A stretch of DNA of 64,000 nucleotides, taken from assembly GCA_006352455.1 (NCBI GenBank), contig VANL01000118.1, positions 1 to 64,000 on the forward strand, read 5' to 3'. Each line of letters opens with the position of its first letter. Positions within the stretch are counted from its first letter, which is position 1. The notes beneath the pieces are model-generated. The model searched no databases and had not been told where the DNA came from. It saw nothing but the letters and a program-made list of their open reading frames with translations. Made by a program: the position numbers and the translations under genes. This stretch comes from Brachionus sp. 'Tiscar' (Eukaryota > Rotifera > Eurotatoria > Ploima > Brachionidae). This document shows positions 22,116-33,733 of the stretch, piece after piece.

Positions 22116-25100
22116 ATGACTTCTTTAAAACGGAACCAAATAGAGTATTTAAAATCATCTGACGTGTTTCCGAGCATACATGGCCATTCATCCAAGCGAA
22201 AAAACGTTTATTCATCCGGCCTATGGAACAATTTTAGCTACAGCTCAGATGAAATTCGTCTAATGAAACAAGTTAAAGGTGTTCTTAACAGCAACACATT
22301 TGAAATTGTCAAGCACAAATTGCACAATCGAAAACAAAGAGATATACGGCTCGGAATCCTGAGCATCAACAATTTGAAGCATAATAGTTCAAGTCCAGAG
22401 CAAAACTTTGATATGATACTTCCAAGAAAGCTTGAATATTTTGTAGACAAAGTACAGAAGCACAAAGATTCTTCTAGCTCAGCATCAACAGCTAGTCCTA
22501 ACAGCACTCCAACAAGCAGTAAGTGAACTTATCAAAACATCTCCAATTTAAAGTGTTTATAAAATTATTTAATCAACGTCTTTGCTTGCTAAGAAACTGC
22601 TATTAAGTGGATTTAAATTTTAATAGAAAAATGTACCTGCTGTAAACACTTTAAAAAAATTCTTTTTTGTAAAAAAAAAAATGGAAAATTTAGAGATTTT
22701 AATTTTGCCTGTTTCTCAAGCAACTAGTAGCGTTCCTAAAATGGACAATCGAAAAACTCGTCCTAATGATCCAGATTTGGTTAATACAGATGAATCAGGC
22801 GAGTTTTTCACTCATTCCTCATTGGGTTCGTTTCGGTATCAACTGTCCGGCTCAAATTCCTCTAAAAATCGACACCGATCTAAATTGCATTTTAAAATAC
22901 GATCGAAAAATTTCACCGTACTAAAATTGAATTTAGTTGTCTAAAAATTTACTTTTCTTTTTTAAAAGGCAAGAAAATTCTTTCGTCACAAAGTGCGGAT
23001 GGTAATAATTTTATTGCGGCTTGTGGACTGCGCTTTTGATAAATTCAAGTAATTTTATTTTTCAAACTTTGAATATTTTCAAAACTCAATGCAACTAACA
23101 GCCAAATTAAATATATTGTTAGGGAAATTATTTTTTGAATAAATAAATTTCACTAATTGGAGATAAAACTGGTTTCAGGGCATGCTAAATTGTTTTGTTT
23201 GTGTTCAAATACAAACTTTTTGCGTTGCTCGTTTAGAACAATCATCACTGCCTTGCAAACTTAATTTCTTTAAATTTAAATTCTTTTCAAGACCACCAAG
23301 GTTGACAGTTTATTAACAGTAAATTAAATTGCTCGAACTGCTTTACGGCAAAATTTAAATAAATTGAATTGAAAATTTTATTTAACTAAGGTTATGAATT
23401 ACATTATTTTAATTGTTTTTAGACGTTTATAGCAATCTGTTTAATTGTGCTTAGGGAAAAAATATCCGACTCTAATTTTAATTTTGAATTTTATAAATTT
23501 CCATTAATAGAAAAAATTTCATGAAAATACAGCGAAATCAAAAGATGGATAACATTACTGAATTGGTACAGGAAACATTTTCGGCTCCAACTGACTCAGA
23601 TAAAGTCGTGTTCAATAAAGACTATTACAAAGCAAAAAAAGAGGTAATTAAATATTCATTTAAATTATAAAATAACTCTTTGATAAAAGATAACATTTTT
23701 TTTAATTTTACATTTTTTATTTTTATTTTTTTTTTCCAGTTAAAAAAAAGGTTCAAAAAGAAATTTCACGAATTATTTGAAATTTTTGAGATTTATTTTT
23801 TACTAAAATTTCTTTTCAATCAAATAATTAATTAATTAATATGTTATTGTTTGAATCATTCCTCTCGTATTTATTGCGCTATTATTTTAGCTATATAACT
23901 AATAAATGTATATTTATTTTAAAAAATTTTCATGCTTCTACCTAGAATTTCAAAAACATTTTGTATATTAGATTCAGGCATTTCAAAACTTAAGCACTAT
24001 ATAAATTTCCAAAATCTGTTTTTTTGCATTGAGCTTTCAAGTCTTTGCAATTTGATCAATTTAAAAACTTGATAGGTGACCAAATGCTTTTTACCGGATT
24101 TGAAAAACACAACTGACAAAAAAATAAGCGCCTTTGAAAATGGGTAAGAAAACCCATTTTTCAAAAGGTGCTGGTTACTTTGATTTTTCGGCACTCAATA
24201 ACCGAAGCAGTTATGCAAAGTACTTTTAATATATTTTTTTTGGCTTTAAACGATCGAAAAAAGCTTAAAAATTTTTATTAAAAAAAACATTTTTTTTTTC
24301 AAATAAATAGACATAATTAAGTGTCAAATAAGTTTTTTTATTTAGTTAATTGAACAAAATTTTCTTTATACTATTTTATCGTTTTTGATATGTCTGAAAA
24401 GTAAAATTAGCTAAATTCATATTAATTAATTTATTTCATTTTTTTTCTAATCGGAGTTCATGTTTATGGTTCATAATTTTCTCTACTTTTAAGAATCTGA
24501 ATAATAAAGCAGGTATCGGTAAAAATTGTGGACATATTTGTCATTTTTTGAAAAATATTTCCTAAATGGTTAAACAATAGATTAAACTTTTTCACCATTT
24601 TGTAGATGAGACTCTGAGCTTTCAATAAATACACATATTAATTAATTATTATCTTACAGAACTTTTGTTTTTTTTTCTATCTTTGAAGAGATAAAGTGCA
24701 AAATAAAGTTTTTTTTTAACCACACCAGACTTGTTTTTAAGTCACAAAAATTTAAGTCAAAGTTATGACTTGAGTTAAATTTTCTTTTTTTTAAGTCAAG
24801 TCAATGACTACAATTAATTAGAAGAATGTAAAAATTCACCATTAATTTAGAAAATTTACATTAATTCTTGATTTTGCAATTTTGTGTTTTTACGGTATTT
24901 TACGTAAATAACTCTAAAATGTTTATTTATTTTTTAGTTTTAAAATCAAAAAATTGGTTTTTATTGTTTTTAGATATGTATTAAAAAAAATTTTAAGTCA
25001 TTGACTTGACTTAAAAAAAAGAAAATTTAAGTCAAGTCATAATTTTGACTTAAATTTTTGTGACTTAAAAACAAGTCTGAACCACACCTAATAAACAGAT

Positions 25101-28100
25101 TTTACTGGATTTTCAAGTATGAGATAAATGTTTTTGAGTCAATTTACGGAAATTCGTATAGTGCTAACTCAAATTAAAATCAAAATTTTTCATTATTTTA
25201 AATTAAAATTGCCACTTAATTTAATAGCAATCAGAGTGAAATGATTTGGTATTGATTAATCAAAAAAATTTGTAGCGATAATGACAAAAAGATAATTAAA
25301 ATTAAACTTAAAATATATTTAAAAAAATTCTGCATCTTCATTATAATTTATTTTTTTATTACATCAGAAATTTTTTTTTAAGTAAAACAATGCAATAAAA
25401 TAAATTAAAATAGCTAAATAGATATAATTAAAGCTAAATAGAATAAATTTAAAAAAATACACCTTTTTAAAATTCTTTTGCAAATATAATACTATTAATT
25501 GAGGGTTCTGGCTTAAGTTAAAGTTGATCTAAATTTTAACAAACAATGTTTTAGACTTAAAACGATAAAAAAAAATTAATTAATTAATCAAATAAAATTT
25601 TAAAAATTCAGAATAAACAATCAGTTAATGTATAATAAAAAAAATTATTTAAGCTCAATTTTAAAAAGTCGAAAATTTTTTTTGTTAATTTTTTTAATTT
25701 TTTACTTTATTAATTAAGAAGTCTAGTATCAAAATAAAGAATTAAATTAAAAGCTCTTGAAATCATCAAACGTAAAATTGTTAACCTAAACGCTAAAAAA
25801 TATTTTCAAGCTATGATTAAGCATATTTTAAAATTTTTATAGCTATTCTTTTTAAAATTTGGATTTAGATAAATATATAAACACGAATTAAGGCGAGTAT
25901 ATTTTACAGTATAAGAATTTAAGAGAAAGTAAATAATAGATATTTTTCTTTTTTTAGGAAAAATACTTTATTTCCAAGAATTTTTGCTAGTATTTTTTCA
26001 AAAACTAATTTAAGATAATCTATAGCTTGATTTAATCATCATTTTTATTATTTATTCTAAATATTTAATTTTAAAATTTTTTTGCATGTACATAATTTTT
26101 TGCTATTTTCACATAAAATTTGTCATTTTTTTTTAAATCTTAAGTTAAAATCATCGAATCTTAATCGAATCACTTGATCGCTTATCAAACCAGTTGGAAA
26201 TAAACTTGTTAAATTTTTGTTGCAATAGTGTATTGTTAAATCTATTCGGATCGAGTTAAAATCCAATAGTTGATCAACAATATCCTTTATTTAGTCAATT
26301 TTGCTCACCAAGTTTTACTTACTAGATTTTTTTTAATTGTGTTTTTTTTTTGTTTTAAATAATAAAAAATTTGAAAAGATATTTCCATTTTGTTTTATTT
26401 TTCAAAGAGTTATTTTTTTGTTGTCAAGAAATTTATGCATATTTTGTTAAATAGATTAAAATTTTAGACTGATTTGAGTCGGGATATTCAGTTTGCCCTA
26501 ACAATTCCTCCTGAATCAAGAACGCCGGATCAAATTAAACTAGTTATAAAAAGTTTAAAGAATTTTAAAATAAAATTTAACTCTTAAGATTACTTTTAAA
26601 AAATAGGCGCGGATTGGACTGCTCAAAATGGAGTCGTTCGCAGAGTATCCGGTTAATATGCAAGAAAAAATATGCAAATGTGCCTTTTATCAAAAGTATT
26701 TGCTATATTAGTAAATTTAAGTTAATTTAAATTTTTTTTTTAAAATATAGGATACCTCCAAAACGAGTTGTCATTAGGCAGGGACAAGTTGCTGATAGCT
26801 TTTATTTCATAATCTCAGGACAAGGTAAGAAAAATGAACTTATATTTTTTTTTAATTTATTGTTAGAATATATTTTTGCAAAGCTATGGTAACTGTTTTA
26901 GATGAAGATAAAAAAACAGGTGATGTTAAAAATCGAATTCTTGCAGTATTAAGAGATGGTACATGTTTTGGAGTAAGTTCAATACGCTTTTAATTCAAAG
27001 CTTTATTTATAAAAACATAATCGCATTAAAAATAAATAAACTGCTTTTGTTTAATTTAACACCTGTCATTTATAAATGCATTCAAATTTAAATTTTTTGC
27101 TTCTAAGGAGTTGGCATTTCTTTATAATACAACTCGAACTGCGACTGTTACTTCACTAACTACTATGGAATTAATTTCAATTGGGAGAGATGATTTTTAT
27201 GACATTTTCATGTCAAATCGGGGACAGGAGCCAGAGCATATACAATTTCTAAGAAAATGTCAATTTACCAAAGATTGGCCCATTCATGTCTTGCTTGAAA
27301 ATCCCACCAGCTGCGTTTTTCATTATTATAAGTAATTTTTTTTTAAATCAAAGTAAAAATAGATTAATTTTTTTTTATAATAGACGCAATCAAGTAATTG
27401 TTCCAGACAGTACAAAAAATGAATACATTTTTGTTGTCAAATCTGTGAGAATTTAGTTTAGAAAATTTAAATTCTCATTTTTTAAATTGTCTTTTTAAAT
27501 AGGGTACTTGTCAAGTAATGAAAAAATTGGATAATGTAAAGCCAAGAAAGCTTCTTCAAGGAAGAGCTATATCTAAAGAAAATTTTCTCACAGATACCTA
27601 CAGTAATATTAAATTAAAGTTGTGTTACTATAGTTGTTTTAAAAGCTATTTATTTTCAAGAGGCTAAAGTTGATACTCGATTGAGAAGAGAGAGTATTGA
27701 TAGCAACGAAAAACACATTCCAGTAAAATAATTTAAATTTTTTGAGAATTAACTGTATCTTGTTCAAAAATCATAAATATAATTATTTGAAATTTTCTTT
27801 TTTTGATTTTTGAACAAGTTTGAAACAAAAAATTATAAAATTTTTTTCCAAAAATTAGTGGTCAGTAACGCATTTAAACGAAGCTTCAAACAAAGACAAA
27901 TTTGAGCCAGTTTTTTTGCAAGTTCAGACCCTAAAACCTGGAGATACCTTTGTGAGTTATTTATTTGATAAAAAATTTTAAAAGGTTTCTTGAAAAAATT
28001 AAATAAATTTTTTTAAGGGGTTAAATATACTTAAATTCGACGAAACGGATGTTAATGTACCAAATCCACAATTAAGCTTGGTAATTTTTATATCATCAAA

Positions 28101-28369
28101 TTATTTTGTTCATAATTATAATCTCATTTACGTAGGTAAGCAATGGAAGTGAGGTTTTGATGCTGAAAAAAGACACTTTTTTGAAACATTCAAACGAAAA
28201 AGTCAAAGAAAACATTAGACACATGTTTCAGCCTTATGCCAGCACCAAAGAGATGCAAAGAAAACTTCAGACTGCTGCCGATTGGAAATACTTCAAAGCC
28301 AAACAAATGAAAGAGCTTTATGAAAATCTGAAAAAATCAAGACCAATTTCAACTAAAATAAAAATATGA
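22116..28369 (+). CDS. CNBD2-like cyclic nucleotide-binding protein
   Basis: Fifteen exons: 22116-22518, 22721-22917, 22969-23048, 23511-23643, 26468-26542, 26607-26695, 26751-26824, 26884-26972, 27108-27331, 27384-27444, 27503-27602, 27661-27722, 27859-27951, 28018-28080 and 28136-28369, giving about 658 residues. A variable Ser-rich N-terminus precedes a basic helix (KFFRHKVRMVIILLRLVD), then IPPESRTPDQIK, GLLKMESF, and a cyclic-nucleotide-binding domain: RVVIRQGQVADSFYFIISG, then the phosphate-binding cassette FGELAFLYNTTRTATV with Glu381 and Arg390. Both ligand residues are present, so cAMP or cGMP binding is plausible. A second, degraded CNB-like part (LKPGDTFGLNIL) lacks a cassette. The order matches vertebrate CNBD2, a sperm-linked protein; function here is inference. 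Exon 2-3 and 5-6 junctions use weaker donors and are least sure. Confidence 0.8.
24726..25079. mobile_element. hAT-type MITE in intron of CNBD2-like gene
   Basis: A 354-bp non-coding element with terminal inverted repeats of about 84 bp that differ at only about two positions. The ends begin CAGACTTG and finish CAAGTCTG. It is flanked by an exact 8-bp direct repeat AACCACAC at 24718-24725 and 25080-25087. An 8-bp target duplication with CA..TG ends is diagnostic of hAT superfamily elements. The arms are built of repeated AAGTCA-type units. The near identity of the arms suggests a fairly recent insertion. It lies inside the 2.8-kb intron 23644-26467. Confidence 0.9.
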
Positions 28370-29029
28370 TCTTCAAATTGATATTCAATTTTAGAGGAGG
28401 GAATCAATTCGAAAACTTCCAAATTTTTATAGCTTATTTTTGTATAATAAATTATTTAATTTTTAAAAAGTCTTTAGTTTAAATTTATTTTTTTTAATTT
28501 AATCAATAACAAAAAAAGTATTTAGTAGTAAATTAATTAAGACAAAACTTAAAATATAAACAGCAAAATTGTCAATCAAAATAAAAAGGAAGTTCAAAGT
28601 GACCATAAGTTTTTTCAATGATTTTTGCGATATGCCACACAATTGTAACAATGTTCTAAACAATTGAAATTGAGAACTTGTTGCCTTTTATTAAATGAAA
28701 ATTTTAATTTAAGAAAAAATTTTATTTTATTTTATTTTATTATAGAAGGGCTTTAACCCTATTTTTAAAAATAATTTTCGCTTTCCTGGGGAAGCCAAAA
28801 TTTTTAATTTATTTTTTAAACAAAAATGCTTATTTTAATTTAAAATAAAAGGTAAACAACCTTTGATTTTATTTAAATTTGCAAAATTTTACTAATATAA
28901 TAAAACTTTTACCGGTAAATACTTAAGATGAACAATTAAATGAGCGGCTTCTAGAGAAAAAAATGGAAGCAAAACATTCTTAAATTAAAATTAATTTAAT
29001 TTTTTCTAATTAATTTAATTCAGCTTGAA
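28370..29029. other. convergent intergenic spacer
   Basis: Lies between the stop of the CNBD2-like gene and the stop of the minus-strand GET2/CAML-like gene. It contains a (TTTTA)n run near 28722-28742. No gene is seen. Confidence 0.5.
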
Positions 29030-29497
29030 TCATACGTGGTAAATTAGATCTGATTTTTTTAGATAAAAAAATGCACTACTTAAAAGAGCTAAAGTAAAAA
29101 ATATAATTATTTCCGTGTTTGAGTGACCATTAAATGTATATGAGAATTTTGCGCTATTTTTCTGCTCTTTTTTTATTTCTGAGGTTGTTTCTGCTTCCTT
29201 AGTTAGACTCTCAGTTGTTGGTTCGTCATACATAAGATCACGCTCTTGAAAGCAATTAATTTCACTAGAACTTTCTTTGTTTGATTTATCTTCAGAGACG
29301 TTTTCATTTTCGCATAATTTTTCATCATGAGCTTTGGATATTTGGATATCAGAATTTTTTATTCCTATTTTCAAAAATTATGTAATTTAAATTATTATTT
29401 AATTTATTGATGTATATTTACCCATTAAAAGTTGAAGACGACGTTCGCTATTCTTAATAATTTTTTGACGTCTCAACTCAGCTAAATCTGAACTCAT
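29030..29497 (-). CDS. small GET2/CAML-like tail-anchor receptor subunit (candidate)
   Basis: Two exons (29497-29422 and 29364-29030) joined in phase 1 give 136 residues. The N-terminus, ELRRQKIIKNSERRLQLLMG, closely matches the basic cytosolic motif of CAMLG/GET2, which binds the GET3/TRC40 ATPase during insertion of tail-anchored proteins into the ER. A Glu/Ser/Asp-rich linker follows, then a single hydrophobic segment (IIIFFTLALLSSAFFYL) and a short tail. Vertebrate CAMLG and yeast GET2 have three membrane helices; only one is visible here, and no further exon could be found before 28370. So either the protein is reduced or the remaining exons were missed. Assignment rests mainly on the N-terminal motif. 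The gene is divergent from RpL23 with about 670 bp between starts. Confidence 0.6.
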
Positions 29498-30170
29498 CTT
29501 TTTAGTTTGGAACAAAATAATTCAAAGGTTCATTTTAGAGTTTTATTCTATATAAATTTTATTTTGAGACATTTTAGTGAAAGAATTAAATTCGCACTTC
29601 AAATTGTCTTTTTTAACTTAACTTTGATTTAGAATGTTTTAAGTCATTTTTATTGATATTTAATAAAAAAAATTTTTTAGAATATTTTATTAATTTTTTA
29701 AGCGACTTTTATAGGTCCTACACGACCGTTCAATTTTTAATTTGAAAATCGATTAAATTTGTAAATTTAAATAAATTTTTAGAATAAAATTTTACTATTA
29801 TTTTAATATGAATTTAAATAAATTACTCATTAATTTAATTTTTATTCTGATAATATGCACTTAAAAAAATTGAATTTATGATATCAAGATTGAAAAGATT
29901 TTAATTTATTGAAGAGATTAAAAAAAAAGACAATTTTAAAATTTAGTACTTGGCCTGAAAAATTTTGAAAAATGCATGCAAATTTTTTCGAGCACAAATT
30001 TGAGCACATATCTAATACATGTATTGGTATTGCAAGACTAAATGCATTCAAAATCTTTTAGCGCATTCACTAATACCGAGCACATTAAAAAAACTAAAAA
30101 TTAGTTTTTTGAATAACCTAAAGTAAAAGCATCGATAATTATAAACTAGCATAAACCTTTTGCAAAAAAA
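29498..30170. promoter_or_regulatory. shared divergent promoter region
   Basis: About 670 bp between two divergent start codons, so promoters of both the GET2/CAML-like gene and RpL23 should lie here. The RpL23 5' end has a CCTTTT pyrimidine stretch at about 30157, a possible TOP-type start expected for ribosomal protein mRNAs. No TATA box can be singled out in such A/T-rich DNA. Confidence 0.4.
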
Positions 30171-30731
30171 ATGGCATCCAAAAGAGGTAAAATGTCTTTA
30201 TCCAATTTAATCACTGTGATCTTGAGTTTGTTGACAAAAATTTTATTTTATTTTAGGTAGAGGAGGTGTTGGTGGTGGTAAATTCAGAATTTCACTCGGT
30301 TTACCAGTAGGCGCAGTCATCAATTGTGCCGATAACACCGGAGCTAAAAATTTAAACATCATCGCCGTAAAAGGTTTCGGTGCCAGATTGAACAGACTAC
30401 CAGCTGCTTGTGTTGGTGATATGATCATCTCGACTGTCAAAAAAGGAAAGCCAGATTTACGTAAAAAAGGTAAGATAATTGTATACATTTAATTTTATTT
30501 ATTATAATTATTATTAAGAATATATTTTTTTAAGTTATACCAGCTGTTGTTGTCAGGCAAAGGAAGTCGTATAGAAGAAAGGATGGCACTTTTATATATT
30601 TCGAAGACAATGCAGGGGTGATAGTAAATAATAAAGGAGAGTTAAAAGGCTCTGCTATCACTGGACCAGTAGCTAGAGAGTGTGCCGATTTATGGCCAAG
30701 AGTTGCTTCATTAGCCCAAGCTGTAGCTTAA
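30171..30731 (+). CDS. RpL23: 60S ribosomal protein L23 (uL14)
   Basis: Three exons (30171-30186, 30257-30469 and 30535-30731) give 141 residues, one more than human RPL23. The sequence is strongly conserved: FRISLGLPVGAVINCADNTG, KGFGARLNRLPAA, VGDMIISTVKKGKP, RQRKSYRRKDG, YFEDNAGVIVNNKGELKGS and ITGPVARECADLWPR. uL14 is a cytosolic large-subunit protein near the sarcin-ricin loop and subunit interface. The first exon holds only the first five codons plus one base, as is common for ribosomal protein genes. Codons are visibly less A/T-biased than the surroundings, as expected for high expression. Overlapping AATAAA signals lie at 30778-30785. Confidence 0.98.
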
Positions 30732-31260
30732 ATCTATGTTTGTTAAATATTTTAACGCTATTACTCGAGGCTAAAAAATAAAATAAATTCAAAAATATTT
30801 GTTTTAAATTATTTTTCAATTTATAATACAAACAAATCAAATATGACCAAAGCGAATAATATATTACATATTCAAAAGAGTTAATCATGTTAAATACATT
30901 TTAAGGATTTTTTTACACCACAATTCACAAACTAGATAAAATTTTATTTATTTTTATTTATAAAATTTTCAAAATTAAGTTAATAAAGGCAGCAATATCT
31001 TGATATTAATCAATATACATAATATATAATATAATCAATTCGTGTAGCTGCATTCAATTTTTGCTGACCAAAAATCCTTAAAATATTTTGGTTTAAAATT
31101 GTTTCTATAATTTTTTAAACTAAAATTTTAATTAATCATTACATCAGACTTTAAAATTATTAGATTAGTTTACTTGGCTTATCAAAAATTTCAACTTATT
31201 AATTTCAACATAAATAATTTTTTTTTTTTTGTTAAAAAATTTCAACTCAAACAAGTTAAG
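30732..31260. other. intergenic spacer
   Basis: Contains the RpL23 3' UTR and polyadenylation signal at about 30778, then A/T-rich DNA. No gene is seen. Confidence 0.5.
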
Positions 31261-31775
31261 TTAATTAGTAGTTCTTGCTGCGACATTCTAACAAGAATGT
31301 CTAGCCCATTACTTCTTTGTGGTAGTGTGGAGCTGAAGTAGGCATATCAATTGAATTTGTCTAGTACTTCCGTAGATTTGGATTTTACAACACTTAATAA
31401 TTCAGTTTTATTTAATAATTTTTAGCAATTATGAATAAATATATCTACTTTAGCTAAGTTTTGGACTATATGGACTTCTTCTTTCCGATAGTAAACCCTG
31501 CGGTATATCCACCGTTCTAATTTTACAGGGTTTGAAATTTCACTGCCAATTTTACATATCTGAGATCTTATTTCAAGATATATTATAAGAAGGCTCAAAG
31601 AAGAATTATCAAAACCATGCATAATGGTAACGAGTTTGTATAAATAACATCAAATACTTTTCCAAAGTCAAACAAAGAGATAGTTTTTTTCCTTTAGCTT
31701 TATCTATTTCACATATGGATTAGAATGTCTAGACACGAATGTAAGTTCTAAAACCATGTTGTCCATTAAAAAAAA
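31261..31775 (-). mobile_element. jockey-like LINE reverse transcriptase relic
   Basis: Minus-strand fragments in different frames follow the order of a LINE reverse transcriptase: QHGF, then FDFGKVFDVIY (the F-D-F-x-K-A-F-D block), then RSQICKIGSEISNPVKLER, then IPQGLLS (the G-V-P-Q-G block). The YADD block is not visible and stops are frequent. The 31282-31301 part contains an 8-bp-stem hairpin (GACATTCT/AGAATGTC) in a GC-richer patch that may belong to the element's 3' region. Confidence 0.65.
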
Positions 31776-31984
31776 TTTGTTTTTAAAATTTTATTAAATT
31801 ATAAATAAATTATTTTCTACTTTATATTTTAACTGAATATCATTGCTTCGTAATTCGGAGCTTCAGCAGAAAATGGACATGACATGAATAAAATTATTTT
31901 ATCTATCATTAAAATTAATCTTCTAAATTTTAAACATTGTAAAAAAAATTAAAAAGTCTTAGTAAAAATAAAAAAGACAAATCA

Positions 31985-32200
31985 AGTTGAGGATTAGTGA
32001 TGATCTTTGTGTTGACGTTACGGCCAAACTCTTTGTTGTAATGCTCGTAGCAGCATTTTTATTTTCGAGTTGATAAACTGACATAACATTGTCTGAATGT
32101 CCATTTAAGGTTCTGATTAATTGGCCATTTTCAGAGTTTCATATTCTTATTGTCCTATCCGCTGAACCACTCACTATATTTCCATTTTCCAGTTGATGAT
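31985..32200 (-). pseudogene. WD40-repeat relic
   Basis: The minus strand reads LENGNIVSGSADRTIRI, a stop, then NSENGQLIRTLNGHSDNVMS and a diverged continuation. This is a typical WD40 repeat (SGSADRTIRIW..GHSDNV) in which the structural Trp codon TGG has become TGA. No flanking repeats or exons are recognisable, so it is a broken fragment of a WD-repeat gene. Confidence 0.7.
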
Positions 32201-33733
32201 TAAAAATATGCAAAATATAAAGAGTGAGTATAAAATTTTCTTTTAATTGTATCATTTATGTTTAAATATTTGACATCAAGTGTATTTATACTTCGAGAAA
32301 GCCTTTTGTTTACATATTCTTGTTGATTTGACGAAATTTATGTTCATTCATCCATGTTTATAATTACCAAAATCATGTTTTTTTAAAATATTTGTTACAT
32401 TGAGAATTATAAATATGAAACCGTAAACGGAAACTAACTGTGTATACATTGTTTTTTGTTTTTTTACGTAAGTGCTTCGACTTTTAATGTGTTGGCCTAA
32501 TTTTCGAGATTTTTTTAAGTGCCCTAAAATCATCATGACGTTTTAAGCCCTAATCTTTTTCCTTTTTTTTTGTAAGTTTGCAAATTTTTTTGTCGTTAAC
32601 ACTTAAAGGACTGGTGCCAATTTGACACAATTTTCTTGGCACTTTTTATCAGATTTTCTAAAATCCAATTTTATTTTATAAGATTTTTTCATTGTTACAA
32701 ATTAAAAAAGTATTATGTAAGTATAAATAACTATTTATAAGATATATGAGCATAACGAACGCTTTAAGTAACATTTATAATGGTGTTGTGAGTCGACTAA
32801 ATTGACTAAATCAAAATTAGTGTCGACTTAAGTCGACTTTTTGGACGTCAAAAATTTAGGCCAAAAAAGTGATATAATTACTTGAAAAAGTACAGACTAA
32901 ACTTGTTAAGAGCATAAAAGATGACATTATGAATTTTGGAACAAAAAACACAAACAAAATTTTTGAATTTAAATAGCTTTTTGTTCTAAATGTCTATAAT
33001 TCATTCTGTTAACTGTATCAGTAGTTACAAAATTTGTATCATCCAAATTTATTTAATCTTTGCAATAACTCTGAATATTTTTTAATATTTTTAGATATGT
33101 GAGCACACTGCCCGTATACAAAGTAATTGCAGAAACTTAATTTGCGTGTTACAAATTTTGTACCTACCGATACAGTTTACAGAACGACATTTGGAAAAAA
33201 ATTTATTTAAATTTAAAATTTTTGTTTGTTTTTGTTTCAATATTCTCAACTGCATCTTCCATGTGGAAAAGGCTAGAAATTTTTGAAATAATTAACCCTT
33301 TAAGAGGAGAGAGAATTTAATAGAGTTATTTAAAATTTTCGAAAGGACTCAACATTATTTACTGGCATAACCCGAACAAACTCACTAATTCACTTGCAGT
33401 TAATTACCCAGCTTGAAGTATACGCGAATAAAATCACAAAAATCTGTCAAAGGGAAGACTTTTTGTTGAACAATCGGAACTGCGAGCCGGCTGAAATAAT
33501 TTCTATGAACAAAATAGTTTTTTTTATTTATTTTATTTAGACTTTTTTTTTAATTCACAAGTTTAAGTCAAAACCTTGATTTAATTTTAAAAAATTTTTT
33601 AATCATTAAATTGTATTTAAATCAGAAAATTTTTTAAACCAATTTAAAAGTTGCTATAAATTTTCTAAAACTTAATAATAAATAGATTAATTAATAAAAA
33701 AATAAACATTTGAATAAGTTTTTAAATTGAATT
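32201..33733. other. intergenic region, no gene seen
   Basis: Non-coding A/T-rich DNA downstream of the CASP gene. A patch near 32785-32845 has repeated GTCGACT/AAGTCGAC units that could be transposon debris. No coding exon is visible. Confidence 0.45.

Noticed and set aside
32785..32845. GTCGACT/AAGTCGAC repeats as a second hAT MITE
   Set aside because: No opposite arm or target duplication could be found.
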